Below are positions 8,445 to 17,353 of a stretch of 64,000 bases of DNA, one piece after another. Location of the stretch: assembly GCF_003432485.1 (NCBI RefSeq), contig NZ_QVNQ01000003.1, forward strand, positions 496,001 through 560,000, given 5' to 3'. This stretch comes from Actinomadura spongiicola (lineage in GTDB: Bacteria; Actinomycetota; Actinomycetes; Streptosporangiales; Streptosporangiaceae). The notes beneath the pieces are model-generated. The model did no database searches. It was not told where the DNA came from and saw only the letters and a program-made list of their open reading frames with translations. Each line of letters starts with the position of its first letter. Within the stretch, counting starts at the first letter, position 1. The position numbers and the translations under genes were made by a program.

Positions 8445-9698
8445 CGTCGTCACAGCAGACCTCGCCCGGAAACGAAACGCGCCCATGGTCGGGTGCACGT
8501 GCAATGAGTCAGTTGGGTCACATTCGCGGCGCGGGTCGCGTACTCTGCCAATGGCAATTGGCCCCTCCGGGTCGATTGGGAGGGTCGCCCCCGGCGCTGG
8601 TTCTTTGGCTTCGCAGCGGGGGGCGGCCCTCTGTCTTGGGACGGCAACGATTCCGTGGCACGCCCGAATTTCACCGAACGCGCAGGATTCTCGGGCTCAA
8701 CGATCACGTCGGGGGACGTGGCACCGGCTCCGCGGTCGTCCAGCGCTTCGGCTCGCAGTGATCCTTCCTTGAGTGCTGCTGGCGGGCTCTCCACCCCAGG
8801 CGTTGAAAGCCGGACCGGGCCGCCCGCCGACGATGGTCGTATCTTTGCGTGCCGCGCCGAAGGCCGCATGGCGAACGCCGTAAATAGGCGCCCGACCAGG
8901 GTTCTTAAGTGGAAAAATACTGGTTGGGATTCGAGCATTCTGGTTCGAGCCCGACCTTTTGGACACGCTATCCCACCGCCAGTCAAGGCATCCGCGATTC
9001 CACTGAAACTTCCACACCACGCCCCAAAACACCCGCGCGGTAGCCTGATACGTCCCCGAACCGCATGCGGCACCACCATCGAACGACCACCCGAAGCTCC
9101 CCGCTCCGATGTCAAGGCGATAAACCACAACTGGCAGACCTCGCCCACCGAAATTCGCCACGCCGCTATACTCCTGCGCCCCCCAAGCATGATCGCCCGC
9201 CCCACCTCCAGGCGGCCACGCACAACCGGGCCCGGTTCGAGAGCGAGCACATTGTCGTCACTGAAGGTGGCAAAGGGAGGAGGTCGGCGCCGCTGACGCC
9301 GCCCGCACGCTGGTCGGCGAGGAGGCTGAGCACGCCCGTCCGGAGTCGCCCAAAACACTGGACTCGTGGCCGAGCCCACGAAAACCGAACCAACCCGCCG
9401 TACTCAGGGACGGGGCGGCCTCATCATCGACACTTGATCTTGATGGCCCACCGCAGCATCCACAACCAGGCCATCATCAGCAGAAACGGCGCGCGAAACG
9501 CATCCTGCGATTCGTAGCCCGCCATGGACACTTCCAGCAAGCCCTCCAAGACCACCTGCACGCAACCCCAAGCCGCAACCGACGGGGGGCGTGGGGGCGA
9601 AGCCCCCACATCGGGGGTCCGGGGGTCGCCCCCCGGAAAGACACTGCGGGCCCCGGCGAAGCCGAGCAAAGCTCGTCGAGCACACCACCCCGCCTCGG
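8445..9698. other. Non-coding, AT-richer region between kinase gene and tRNA-Asn
   Basis: No reading frame in these 1.25 kb has credible actinobacterial composition or a recognisable domain. Base composition dips sharply; 8881-8960 contains only 39 G or C in 80 bases. The right end carries compact hairpins (described separately). Its position directly 3' of a tRNA gene suggests decayed imported DNA, but I found no copy of the tRNA 3' end at the other side. Promoters for the kinase gene presumably lie at the left end. Confidence 0.5.
9591..9637. repeat. Tandem G/C hairpins (gggggcgaagccccc type)
   Basis: There are two perfect hairpins in succession: 9591-9598 pairs with 9602-9609 around a GAA loop (GTGGGGGC/GCCCCCAC), and 9618-9625 pairs with 9630-9637 (TCCGGGGG/CCCCCGGA). 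Similar G-run/C-run hairpins are scattered between genes in many actinomycete genomes. They lie downstream of tRNA-Asn on its strand and could act as its terminator, although no T-run follows. Confidence 0.6.
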
Positions 9699-9771
9699 CT
9701 CCCGCGATTGGACTCGAACCAATAACCTGCCGGTTAACAGCCGGCTGCTCTGCCGATTGAGCTACGCGGGA
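9699..9771 (-). tRNA. tRNA-Asn (anticodon GTT)
   Basis: This 73-nt tRNA lies on the minus strand. The acceptor stem TCCCGCG (9765-9771) pairs with CGCGGGA (9700-9706), with discriminator G at 9699. The D-arm has AGCTCAATCGGCAGAGC, the anticodon loop is CTGTTAAC with anticodon GTT at tRNA positions 34-36 (9736-9738), and the T-arm reads TTGGTTCGAGTCCAA. CCA is not encoded. The gene stands alone. Confidence 0.97.
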
Positions 9772-9926
9772 TCGTGCTTCGTGCCCGGGCGTGGAGCCCG
9801 GCGGCGGGTCTAGGTTAGCGCATGTGCGGAGCTGTTCGCGCACGCCTTATTCCCGTGCCGGCACGGATGGGGGGCGTGTTGGCGGGTATGGGGGTGGGAC
9901 GAATCCGCCGTCAGTGGGAGTTGGAC

Positions 9927-10193
9927 ATGAAAGCTCGCATGATGTTCATGGCAGGCGCCGCGATCGGGTACGTCTTCGGGACGAAGGCGGGCCGTGAGCG
10001 GTTCGAGCAGATCAAGCGGTTGTCGCAGCAGGTGTCGGAGAACCCGAACGTCCAGGAGGCGGCCGGGAAGCTGCGGGCGAAGGGCGAGGAGTTCGCCGGT
10101 GCGGCGCGGGAGAAGGCGGCGCATCGGAAGGAGGGGGTGCCGGAGCAGGGGCATCGTACGGCCGAGGAGCAGCCGCCGGTGTATCCGGGTTAG
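9927..10193 (+). CDS. YtxH-like small membrane-associated protein
   Basis: This 88-residue protein begins MKARMMFMAGAAIGYVFGTKAGRERFEQI, the glycine-containing N-terminal helix plus GTKAGRERF signature typical of actinobacterial YtxH-domain proteins. A hydrophilic, helical, Lys/Glu-rich remainder follows. The ATG at 9927 is chosen over upstream in-frame starts because GGGAG lies 7 bases before it and the family motif begins there. Function is unknown; relatives are small stress- or envelope-associated proteins. Its stop overlaps the convergent gene at 10190 by 4 bases. Confidence 0.8.
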   Translation: MKARMMFMAGAAIGYVFGTKAGRERFEQIKRLSQQVSENPNVQEAAGKLRAKGEEFAGAAREKAAHRKEGVPEQGHRTAEEQPPVYPG

Positions 10194-10675
10194 AGGCCGG
10201 TCTGGCGGCGCAAGTCTTCGAGGATCTGTTCGGCCTGGGCGCGTAGGCCCGGGTCGGACGGGTCCAGGCCGGCCTCGAACACGAAGGTCCAGCGGACGTC
10301 GCCGCCGGTGGCGGGGCGGCGGCCGGCGATGCGGACCTTGCCGCCGCCGGGGAGGGCGGCGTGGTGGGTGACGGCGATGGTGGCGGTGACGCGTTCCCGG
10401 ACGGTTTCCGGGACCGAGCCCGGGTCGGTGAGGCGGACGTGGTGTTCGGCGCGGGTGGTTTCGGTGACGTGGAGCCACCCGTCTTTCCAGGTGGCGTGGT
10501 CGACGCGTTCCCAGGGGATGCGGGTGAATCCGCCTTCGATGGTGGGGATGTGGAGGGCGGACGTGGTGGCGGCGACGTGGGAGCCGCCGCGGGTGGGGGC
10601 GGTGGCGAGGACGCGTTCGCCCCGTTCGAGGGTGAGGGCGGCGCGGATTGAGGGTCGTCCCCGGAGTCGGCGCAT
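10190..10675 (-). CDS. Conserved hypothetical protein
   Basis: This frame of 161 residues has normal high-GC codon use and is laid out as a compact beta-rich protein without membrane segments. It starts MRRLRGRPSIRAALTLERGERVLATAPTR and includes ALHIPTIEGGFTRIPWERVDHATWKDG, which resembles a PH-like fold in which a protein is checked against a Trp-rich strand. It ends in a helix EQILEDLRRQTGL. I do not recognise a named family. It follows the glycoside hydrolase gene by 17 bases on the same strand, so they may be cotranscribed. Confidence 0.65.
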   Translation of the reverse strand: MRRLRGRPSIRAALTLERGERVLATAPTRGGSHVAATTSALHIPTIEGGFTRIPWERVDHATWKDGWLHVTETTRAEHHVRLTDPGSVPETVRERVTATIAVTHHAALPGGGKVRIAGRRPATGGDVRWTFVFEAGLDPSDPGLRAQAEQILEDLRRQTGL

Positions 10676-10692
10676 GCCCCAACGGTAGGCGA

Positions 10693-12012
10693 TCAGGCGG
10701 CCTGGGGGGCGCGGCGGGCCCCGAGGAGGTCGAGGATGAGCGCGGCGGACCAGGCGTAGTCGTGGCTGCCGCGTCCGGTGCCGTCGAAGGGGTCGAAGAA
10801 TTCGCGGAATCCGGATTGGCGGACGAGCCGCATGGTGGAGCCGTAGACGAGGTCCGCGACGACGGGTAGGCCGTGGCCGACGGCGCCGTACCAGACGAGC
10901 CAGTTGGTGCTGACCCAGGTGGGGCCGCGCCAGTAGCCGCCGCGGTCGAAGGCGGGGGCTTGGATGTCGCAGGTGGGGACGGGGTAGCCGGCGGCGCCGG
11001 CGAAGCGGGCCGACAGGAGGAGGTCGACGAGGCTGCGGACTTTCGGGGCCGGTAGGTCGGGGTCGAGGAGCGGCCCGAACGCGCCGACGGTGATGATGGG
11101 CAGGAGATGGTCGGCGCGTAGGTCGCGGGCGCGGAAGCAGCCGGTTTCGGGGTCCCACAGCCGGTCGAGGAGGGCTTCGTGGACGTGTTGCGCGCGGTCG
11201 CGGTGCGGGGCGGGGTCGGCGCCGACGAGGGCGGCGATCTCGGCGAGGGCGTGGGTGGAGGCCAGGTAGATGGCGTTGACGAGGGGGTCTTCGACGGCGA
11301 AGGGGTGTTCGTCGCGAAGGTAGCCGGGGTGGTTTCCGGCGTCGCGCATGAGGGCGACGAGCCGCACGTAGCGGTCGTAGTCCTCGCCGGTGGGGAGGGT
11401 GTGGGCGCGTTGCGCGGGCGCGTACGCGGTGGGCGGGAGTTGGAGGGCGGCGAGGGGGCGGTCCCAGGCGGGGCTGTTGTCCAGGCCCGACTCCCACGGG
11501 TGGCAGATCGCGATGAGTCCGCTGGAGGCCAGGTCGCGGGCCTGGGCGAAGTAGTGGTGCTGGGCTGTGAGCAGTGGGTAGAGGCGGGCGAGGAACGCCC
11601 GGCTGCTCTCCCCGTCGGTGGCGCAGGCGTGCAGGCGCAGCGCGGTGAGGGCGTGCAGGGGCGGCTGGGTGAGGCCGGAGGTGTGGACGCCGCGCGGCGC
11701 GGCGGGGTGCCGTTCGCTGCGCCACAGTTCGGGTCCGGGGAAGAACGCGTGGCGGGCGAGGCTGGTGTTGAACACGATGTGGGGCAGCATCCCGTCGGCC
11801 CATTGGCCGCGGAAGAGGGACAGCAGTTCGGCTTCGGCACGGTCGCGGCGGTGGCGGGCGAGGCCGAGGCCGATGAACGCCGAGTCCCAGCTCCACTGGT
11901 GCGGGTACAGGCCGGGGGACGCCGCGGTGGACGTCCCCGTCCAGTTCGCGTCGAGGACCCTGGCCGCGGCCTTCCACAGCGCGGTCTCGTCGCCGGTCAG
12001 ACGGGCGCTCAT
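10693..12012 (-). CDS. MGH1-type glycoside hydrolase (GH63-like)
   Basis: This 439-residue protein has the (alpha/alpha)6-barrel features of the mannosylglycerate/glucosylglycerate hydrolase and GH63 group. Diagnostic blocks are YPHQWSWDSAFIGLGLARHR near residue 36 (with a likely catalytic Asp), CHPWESGLDNSPAWD near residue 170, GGYWRGPTWVSTNWLVWYG, and FREFFDPFDGTGRGSHDYAWSAAL near the C-terminus. There is no signal peptide, so it probably acts in the cytoplasm on a compatible solute or a small glucoside. The ATG at 12012 fits the family N-terminus. AGGAGG lies about 14 bases upstream, somewhat far. The exact substrate cannot be read from sequence. Confidence 0.8.
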   Translation of the reverse strand: MSARLTGDETALWKAAARVLDANWTGTSTAASPGLYPHQWSWDSAFIGLGLARHRRDRAEAELLSLFRGQWADGMLPHIVFNTSLARHAFFPGPELWRSERHPAAPRGVHTSGLTQPPLHALTALRLHACATDGESSRAFLARLYPLLTAQHHYFAQARDLASSGLIAICHPWESGLDNSPAWDRPLAALQLPPTAYAPAQRAHTLPTGEDYDRYVRLVALMRDAGNHPGYLRDEHPFAVEDPLVNAIYLASTHALAEIAALVGADPAPHRDRAQHVHEALLDRLWDPETGCFRARDLRADHLLPIITVGAFGPLLDPDLPAPKVRSLVDLLLSARFAGAAGYPVPTCDIQAPAFDRGGYWRGPTWVSTNWLVWYGAVGHGLPVVADLVYGSTMRLVRQSGFREFFDPFDGTGRGSHDYAWSAALILDLLGARRAPQAA

Positions 12013-12152
12013 GTGGTCAGGGTGACCTCCTCCTGAGCTGGAGAGGGGCTCACCGTGAATTGTGGCCTCAGAACGCGGTCGCTGCGAGCCCTTGGGGGAG
12101 GTCGCTTCCCAACGCGTCAAGGCGCGCGGCAGTAAATATTTACTCTCCGCCT

Positions 12153-12959
12153 TTACAAGGCCGTTGCGCGTCGCAGGAGCCAATCGGCGATCTCTTGGCC
12201 GGCGAGGACGCCGCGGGCGGTGGTGACGGCCGTGGTGGGTGACGTCCAGCCGGTGTCGTGCAGTTCACCGTGCGCGGGGCGGATGGACAGGTCGGCGGTT
12301 TCGAGGAGTTCGATGTCGAGGAGCGAGTCACCGGCGGCGAGTGTCGTGGCCGCGCCCGTCCGGTGGGCGATCTCCGTCGTGGCGGCGGCCTTCGTCAGCC
12401 CCGCGGGCAGGCAGTACACCTTGCGGCCCTGGAGGGACGTCCGCCAGCCGCGTTCGGCGCACCAGCCGGTGAGGTCCTCCACCCAGGCGGGCGGGAGGGC
12501 GGCGCGGTCGACGACCAGGTAGGCGAACAGGTCGGACGCGTTGCGTCGCTTGAACACGAAGTCGCCGCTGGTCTGGACGAGGTGGTCTTGGACGTCCGCG
12601 AGCGGCGCGCAGTTCTCGGTGACGCGCGCCCGGACGGTCGCCGCCCACTCCGCGTCGTCCACGCCGTCGACGAGGATGTGTCCGCCGTTGGAGCAGATGG
12701 CGTAAGGGGCGGGTTTCTCCAGAAGGTTCACACGGTTGTACTGCTGCGGTGTGCGTGTCGTCGTCGGGACGAACGTCGCCGTCTCAGCGAGAGCCGCCAG
12801 TGTGTGCGAGGACGCCTCCGTCATGTAGGAGAGCGGCGCACCCTGGTAGAACTCGACGCACAGTAGGCGCGGCATCGTTTCGTCTGGGCCGTCCAAGGCG
12901 AACGCGGCGGTGGAGTAGATGAGCGTCCGGTCGAGGTCGGAACACACAAGGACGGTCAC
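12153..12959 (-). CDS. HAD-family hydrolase of the Ter module
   Basis: This 268-residue protein opens with VLVCSDLDRTLIYS, the HAD motif I DxDxT. It has ICSNGGHILVDG in the cap region and the C-terminal TTLAAGDSLLDIELL with the acidic motif IV. HAD phosphoesterases of this type are a regular part of tellurite-resistance-like (Ter) gene clusters, in which they are proposed to trim a phosphorylated nucleoside-like product. The GTG start at 12959 overlaps the StiP gene stop as GTGA. It is the last gene of the operon. Confidence 0.85.
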   Translation of the reverse strand: MTVLVCSDLDRTLIYSTAAFALDGPDETMPRLLCVEFYQGAPLSYMTEASSHTLAALAETATFVPTTTRTPQQYNRVNLLEKPAPYAICSNGGHILVDGVDDAEWAATVRARVTENCAPLADVQDHLVQTSGDFVFKRRNASDLFAYLVVDRAALPPAWVEDLTGWCAERGWRTSLQGRKVYCLPAGLTKAAATTEIAHRTGAATTLAAGDSLLDIELLETADLSIRPAHGELHDTGWTSPTTAVTTARGVLAGQEIADWLLRRATAL

Positions 12960-14068
12960 TGAACGGCCCCCTTGCCGTACCGAGGGTGGATGAAACCCAT
13001 GCAGGCGTAGGGGAACCGGTCGGGCTCCACCTCGATGACGGGGACGCCGCGTTCCTCGGCGAGCAGTCTGATGTGGGCCGTCTCGGGGCCCGCGTCGTCC
13101 CGGACGAGGACCTTCCACGGGACGCGGCGCAGCAGCACCCGCGTCGTCTCGCCGATGCCGGGTTTGACGAGGTTCAGGTCATCGATCCCCTCGGCGTGGG
13201 CGCAGCGGCGGACGGCCTCCCACCCCGACCAGTCGGGGGCGCGGTCGGCGGCCCGCTGGTCGGGCAGGTCCTTCGCGACCCGTTCGGCGACGTCCCCGAA
13301 CCGCGCGCAGACGGTGTCGAGGAACAGCGCGGACACGTCGTCGGCGGCGAGGTCGGCGTAGAACTTCGCGCCGTGGAAGTCCCCGGGCCCGATCAGGTCG
13401 TCGTTCAGGACGGTGCGGCTGACCAGGCCGGACACCGTCGAGTTGAGGCACGCGGACGGGATCAGGTAGTCGTCCCGGGTCCCGTGGAGCGACGTGCACC
13501 GCCCCGGGTCGGCCAGGACCGCGAGGTCGGCGGGGAACGGGTGGGGGGCGAGCGCGGCGGTCAGTTCGCGGGTGATCGCGCCTTTGCCCGTCCAGCCGTC
13601 CACGAACATGACGGAGGTCGGGTCGTGGTGCTCGGCGAGGTACCGCAGCGCCACCGTGTCGATGCCCCGGCCCCGGACGATGCTGAGCGTGTAGTGCGGG
13701 ACGTCCAGGCCGTGCGCGAACCGCGCCCAGCGGCGCATCAGGATCCCGACCGGGGTCCCGGCGCGGGCCAGGGACGCCAGGACCGCGTCCGGGCCGCGCT
13801 CGGCGAGGATCATCTCCGTGACCAGGCCGGTCGCGTGGGCGAGCCGTTCCGCCGACGCGTCGAGGGCCTGGTGGAACAGCCGCCGGTACTCCGGGCCCGG
13901 CTGGTACTCCACCGGCAGCGACTCCGCGTAGTGGGCGCGGCCCGCCTGGATCGCCGCCTCGCGTTGCTCGGTGGGCGCTTCGAGCCGTACGTGCGAGAGG
14001 TCCTTGAGCAGCCACGTGACGTCTTCCGCCGGGTAGCTGCCGAAGGACGGCCCGCGCAACGGTTTCAC
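12956..14068 (-). CDS. StiP-family protein (PF11202-type) with PELOTA-like C-terminus
   Basis: This 370-residue protein matches the family now named cysteine protease StiP, formerly annotated as a phosphoribosyltransferase-like family of Ter operons. The N-terminal two thirds hold SFGSYPAEDVTWLLKDLS, the block YTLSIVRGRGID near residue 142 and the signature VMFVDGWTGKGAITREL near residue 170. In older annotation that last block was read as a PRPP-binding loop. The last 90 residues (LNLVKPGIGETTRVLLRRV...) fit the PELOTA-like RNA-binding domain that often follows. The GTG start at 14068 overlaps the previous stop as GTGA. The biochemical role is still unclear. Confidence 0.85.
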   Translation of the reverse strand: MKPLRGPSFGSYPAEDVTWLLKDLSHVRLEAPTEQREAAIQAGRAHYAESLPVEYQPGPEYRRLFHQALDASAERLAHATGLVTEMILAERGPDAVLASLARAGTPVGILMRRWARFAHGLDVPHYTLSIVRGRGIDTVALRYLAEHHDPTSVMFVDGWTGKGAITRELTAALAPHPFPADLAVLADPGRCTSLHGTRDDYLIPSACLNSTVSGLVSRTVLNDDLIGPGDFHGAKFYADLAADDVSALFLDTVCARFGDVAERVAKDLPDQRAADRAPDWSGWEAVRRCAHAEGIDDLNLVKPGIGETTRVLLRRVPWKVLVRDDAGPETAHIRLLAEERGVPVIEVEPDRFPYACMGFIHPRYGKGAVQ

Positions 14069-15441
14069 GTGCTCCTCCTCGCCGGGACGGTCACGACCAG
14101 CACGGGCGCGAGCGCGCTCAGCCGCCGCAGGAGCCCGCCGGCGAGCGCGGGGGTGTCTCCGACGTCGTCGACGACGAAAACGATTCGGTCGAAGCCGGGT
14201 TGTCCGGCCGGCGGGAGGACGTTGTAGGCGTACCGCTCCCCCGGCCCGTCGGCGGGATCGTCGTGGGACGGGAACGCCAGGCGCGTCCTGATCGCGTAGC
14301 CGGGGGCGTCGACGGCGAGGACCGGTGACCGTGTCGTCGTCGAGTACCGGACGTCGACGCCCGGCAGCGCGTCGGCGAGCGCCTCGGCCAGCCGCAACGG
14401 CGCGTACATCAGTTCCTCGAACCCCAGGACGAGGACGCGGGAGGAGCCGTCTCCGACGCCTTCGGCGACGGTCTCCGCCATGCGCGGCAGGTCCTTCTCC
14501 AGGCGTTCGCGGTGTTCGGGGAGGAAGCCGTGGCGTCCGCCGTCCGGGAGCCCGGCGGGCCAATCCACCGCGGCCCTCGACACCGTGAACTCGCGTGCGG
14601 GCTCGTCCGGAGCCGCGGCGGCCGGGAGTCGGGCGACAAGCGTCTGCCCGGCCTCCAGGATGCCGTCCGGGAGTTCGACGCGCCCGCCCGCCAGCGCCAC
14701 CGTGTCGATGCGGGTTCCCAGGCGGTCGGCGAGGTCGGACGTGCGCGCCGCCTCGGCGGGCCCGCGAAGGTCGACCAGGGCCGCGATGACGTAGCGGCTC
14801 CTGGGCCGGACGGCGTGCAACGCCTCGACGGTGTTCAGGACGGTGCGGCCGGTGGACAGCTCGTCGTCCACGAGCACGATCGGAACGTCACGGTCGAGCG
14901 CCGCGAAGTCGGACGGGAGCAGCAGATGGCTCGTGGCGTGGCTGTGCTCCTCCTCGAACCCCCCGTACGTGGCGAACCCCCTGACCGGGCGGCGCGTGGA
15001 GTGCAGGTAGTAGGCGCCGCCGAGAGCGTCCGCCACCGAATGACCCAGGGCCGTGGCCGTCTCCGCGTAGCCGAGCACGACCGCGTCCACCGGGATTCGC
15101 GGCGCGCGGAGAAGGTCGCGCATCCCGGCCGCCGCGCCCGGCACTCCACGCAGCGCGTCCGGGAGAAGACCGTCCGGCCCGGACGGCTCCTCGCCGCGCA
15201 GGCAGGCGCGGACGAGCTCGCCGAGCAGCAGCCCCGACCCGTACACCAGCCGTGGGTCGGTCGGGACGTGCTTGCCCAGCACCGTGGAGACCAGCAGGTG
15301 CGCGCGCCGGGGATTGCGCCGTACCGCCAACCCGACAAGATCCGTCAGACCCACCCCGACCGGGCGCGCGACGTCCGACAGGCGCACGCCGAGCCGCGAC
15401 GCCACCCACGAACCGGCCCAGGCGGGCGGGGACGCCGTCAC
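14065..15441 (-). CDS. Phosphoribosyltransferase with TRSP domain
   Basis: This 458-residue protein has an N-terminal PRTase fold with the PRPP-binding signature IVLVDDELSTGRTVLNTVEAL near residue 190, preceded by a substrate region ALGHSVADALGGAYYLHSTR. The C-terminal half corresponds to the TRSP domain, with RVLVLGFEELMYAPLRLAEALA and IVFVVDDVGDT. Such PRTase-TRSP proteins are core enzymes of Ter clusters, where they are proposed to attach a ribose phosphate to a base-like substrate. GTG start at 15441 overlaps the lyase stop as GTGA, and its own stop overlaps the StiP gene. Confidence 0.87.
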   Translation of the reverse strand: MTASPPAWAGSWVASRLGVRLSDVARPVGVGLTDLVGLAVRRNPRRAHLLVSTVLGKHVPTDPRLVYGSGLLLGELVRACLRGEEPSGPDGLLPDALRGVPGAAAGMRDLLRAPRIPVDAVVLGYAETATALGHSVADALGGAYYLHSTRRPVRGFATYGGFEEEHSHATSHLLLPSDFAALDRDVPIVLVDDELSTGRTVLNTVEALHAVRPRSRYVIAALVDLRGPAEAARTSDLADRLGTRIDTVALAGGRVELPDGILEAGQTLVARLPAAAAPDEPAREFTVSRAAVDWPAGLPDGGRHGFLPEHRERLEKDLPRMAETVAEGVGDGSSRVLVLGFEELMYAPLRLAEALADALPGVDVRYSTTTRSPVLAVDAPGYAIRTRLAFPSHDDPADGPGERYAYNVLPPAGQPGFDRIVFVVDDVGDTPALAGGLLRRLSALAPVLVVTVPARRST

Positions 15442-16679
15442 CGGCTGCCCGCCGCTTCCAGCAGTTCGACGAACGTGACGCCCTCCGCCGCGACCCCGAA
15501 CACACGGGCGCGCAGCATCAGCCGCCGCGCCCACGCCCGATGCGGCTTGGCCTCGTTCATCTTGTTGGCGTAGGAGCTGGCCATCGCGCCTCCCCCGGTG
15601 ACACCCAGGATATCGGCGGCGTCGCAGTACTCCTCGTGCGTCACCACCGACAGCGCGTGCACGGCCGCCACATGACTCGGATGGATCACGGTCTTGCCGG
15701 TGAGGCCGTTCGCCTTGTCCAGATGCACCTCGCGGATCAGCCCGTCCAGATCGGACGTGATCAACCGTTGCCGGAGCGGAGCCGCCCGCTGCGCGTCGAA
15801 CGGCGACTGCCGCAGCTGCGGTTTGAACATCCGCTCCCCCGCCGAGAAGTACTCCCAGACCGGGCCGGTGACCACGTATCCGGTGCCGTCCGCGCGGCCC
15901 AGGATGTTCACCACGTCGCAGATCACGCCCGCGACCGGACGGATGTCGTAGATCGTGAGGTCGGGCGGGCGGCGCAGCCCGTACGCCGCGGACATGTCCG
16001 TCGCCCCGATCCGGACGGCGAGGATCCGCGGCCGGTGCTTGGCGAGCAGCCGCGCGACGTCGTTGAGCATCTCCGTGCGGGTCTCGGCGTACACGGCCTC
16101 CGGGCTCTCGATCACCGGCATCGCCAGCAGGCGCCGTCCGGACCGGGCGGCGGCGTCCTCCACCGCGTCCAGGAACGCTCCACCCGCGGTCGCCGTGAAC
16201 TTCGGCAGCACGAACCCGCTGACCAACGCGGACGCGTCGCCGAGCCGCCCGATCAGGTCGCCGATCTGACGGGGGTCGCGGACGCGGATGAACAGCAGCG
16301 GGACGTCCCGCGATTCGGTTTCCTCGATCGCGGCGCCCCCCGATCCGGCGCCCGGCGACCCGGTGTTCTCCTGGACGGCGCCCCCGGGGCCGCAGCCGCC
16401 CGCGTGCAGCGCGCGCAGCTGCGCCACCAGGTTCGCCTCGCCCGCCTCGACCTCGTCGTCGGCGATCGCGTCCTCCAGGCACATCACCATGCTCATCACG
16501 CCGCCCCGCGCCGCGCGGACGATGTCGTCCGCGAGGGCGGGCCGCGTCGCCGGGCTGTACAGCGTCGCGCCCAGCGCCACGCCCAGCACCGCCGGGTCGT
16601 CGTGCCGGTCGAAGGGCCGCGGATGCCGGTAGAACAGGTGCTTACGACGCGCGGCGTCAACGTGGTCGAAATGCCGCAT
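15438..16679 (-). CDS. HpcH/HpaI (CitE-like) aldolase/lyase
   Basis: This 413-residue protein is related to citrate-lyase beta subunit and HpcH/HpaI aldolases, which cleave or form C-C bonds with acyl-CoA or pyruvate-type substrates using Mg2+. Visible elements are MSMVMCLEDAIADDEVEAGE near residue 65 (acidic Mg2+-binding site), VLPKFTATAGGAFLDAVEDA, and KTVIHPSHVAAVHALSV. A Gly/Pro-rich insertion (HAGGCGPGGAVQENTGSPGAGSGG) at about residue 92 is a low-complexity loop. It starts the four-gene overlap chain of the Ter module. Confidence 0.87.
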   Translation of the reverse strand: MRHFDHVDAARRKHLFYRHPRPFDRHDDPAVLGVALGATLYSPATRPALADDIVRAARGGVMSMVMCLEDAIADDEVEAGEANLVAQLRALHAGGCGPGGAVQENTGSPGAGSGGAAIEETESRDVPLLFIRVRDPRQIGDLIGRLGDASALVSGFVLPKFTATAGGAFLDAVEDAAARSGRRLLAMPVIESPEAVYAETRTEMLNDVARLLAKHRPRILAVRIGATDMSAAYGLRRPPDLTIYDIRPVAGVICDVVNILGRADGTGYVVTGPVWEYFSAGERMFKPQLRQSPFDAQRAAPLRQRLITSDLDGLIREVHLDKANGLTGKTVIHPSHVAAVHALSVVTHEEYCDAADILGVTGGGAMASSYANKMNEAKPHRAWARRLMLRARVFGVAAEGVTFVELLEAAGSR

Positions 16680-16700
16680 GGACGCCCCGTCAGCCGCTGG

Positions 16701-17279
16701 TCACAGGTGCGTCGCCACGGCGGGCAGCAGGTGCTGGAACGTGCGGCCCGTCGCCGTCGCGCCGATCGCCGTCATCGACCAGCCGTCGCCGTCCCGCGAC
16801 ACCTTCGCCATGATCTGCGCGTTGTGCTGCCCCGCGCCGCTCAGGTCGTACCGGGCGATCTCCTGCCCGGTGGTCTCGTCCACCAGACGGCAGAACGCGT
16901 TAGCGATCTGGGAGAAGTCCTGGCCGGTGAAGGAGTTCACCGTGAACACCAGCTGGGTGACGTTCGCCGGGACGTTCTGCAGGTCGACGTTGATCACCTC
17001 GTCGTCGCCCTCGCCCTCCCCCGTCAGGTTGTCGCCGGTGTGCAGGACGGACCCGTCCTTGCTGCGCAGCTGCCGGAACCACACCTGGTCGGCGAGGTTG
17101 CCGCCCGCGTCGAACAGCAGGCACGAGGCGTCCAGGTCGATGGACTGGGACTTGCCCTTACCGAACAGGCCCCTCTTGGCGACGGCGTCCCAGCCGAGGC
17201 CCATCTTGACCCGGGTGAGCGTCCCGCCACCCGGCTTGGTCAGCGAGACCTTCTGTCCCTTCTGCAACGAGATGGACAT
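16701..17279 (-). CDS. TerD-family stress protein
   Basis: This 192-residue TerD-domain protein has the usual N-terminus MSISLQKGQKVSLTK and the Ca2+-binding block [19 protein letters not shown] around residues 81-99. Its pattern GLGWDAVAKRGLFGKGKSQSIDLDASCLLFD has a longer insert than the two other TerD copies here, closer to TerZ-like members. TerD proteins bind calcium and take part in resistance to tellurite, phage and other stress. The stop lies 21 bases before the lyase start, consistent with one operon. Confidence 0.93.
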   Translation of the reverse strand: MSISLQKGQKVSLTKPGGGTLTRVKMGLGWDAVAKRGLFGKGKSQSIDLDASCLLFDAGGNLADQVWFRQLRSKDGSVLHTGDNLTGEGEGDDEVINVDLQNVPANVTQLVFTVNSFTGQDFSQIANAFCRLVDETTGQEIARYDLSGAGQHNAQIMAKVSRDGDGWSMTAIGATATGRTFQHLLPAVATHL

Positions 17280-17353
17280 CGTCGGCTCCTTCGATGGTCG
17301 ATGCTGTGGGGTCGGGCTTCAGGGGACCCGGACACCGCCGGATCCGCCGCGGG

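Noticed and set aside
8941..8955. GGTTCGAGCCCGACC as a possible tRNA T-arm or attachment site
   Set aside because: Matches only the generic T-arm word, is in the opposite orientation to the tRNA-Asn 3' end, and has no acceptor stem partner.
8450..9379. 309-codon minus-strand frame between the kinase and tRNA
   Set aside because: Poor amino-acid composition, no domain, crosses the AT-rich region and overlaps the kinase start; typical spurious frame in GC-rich DNA.
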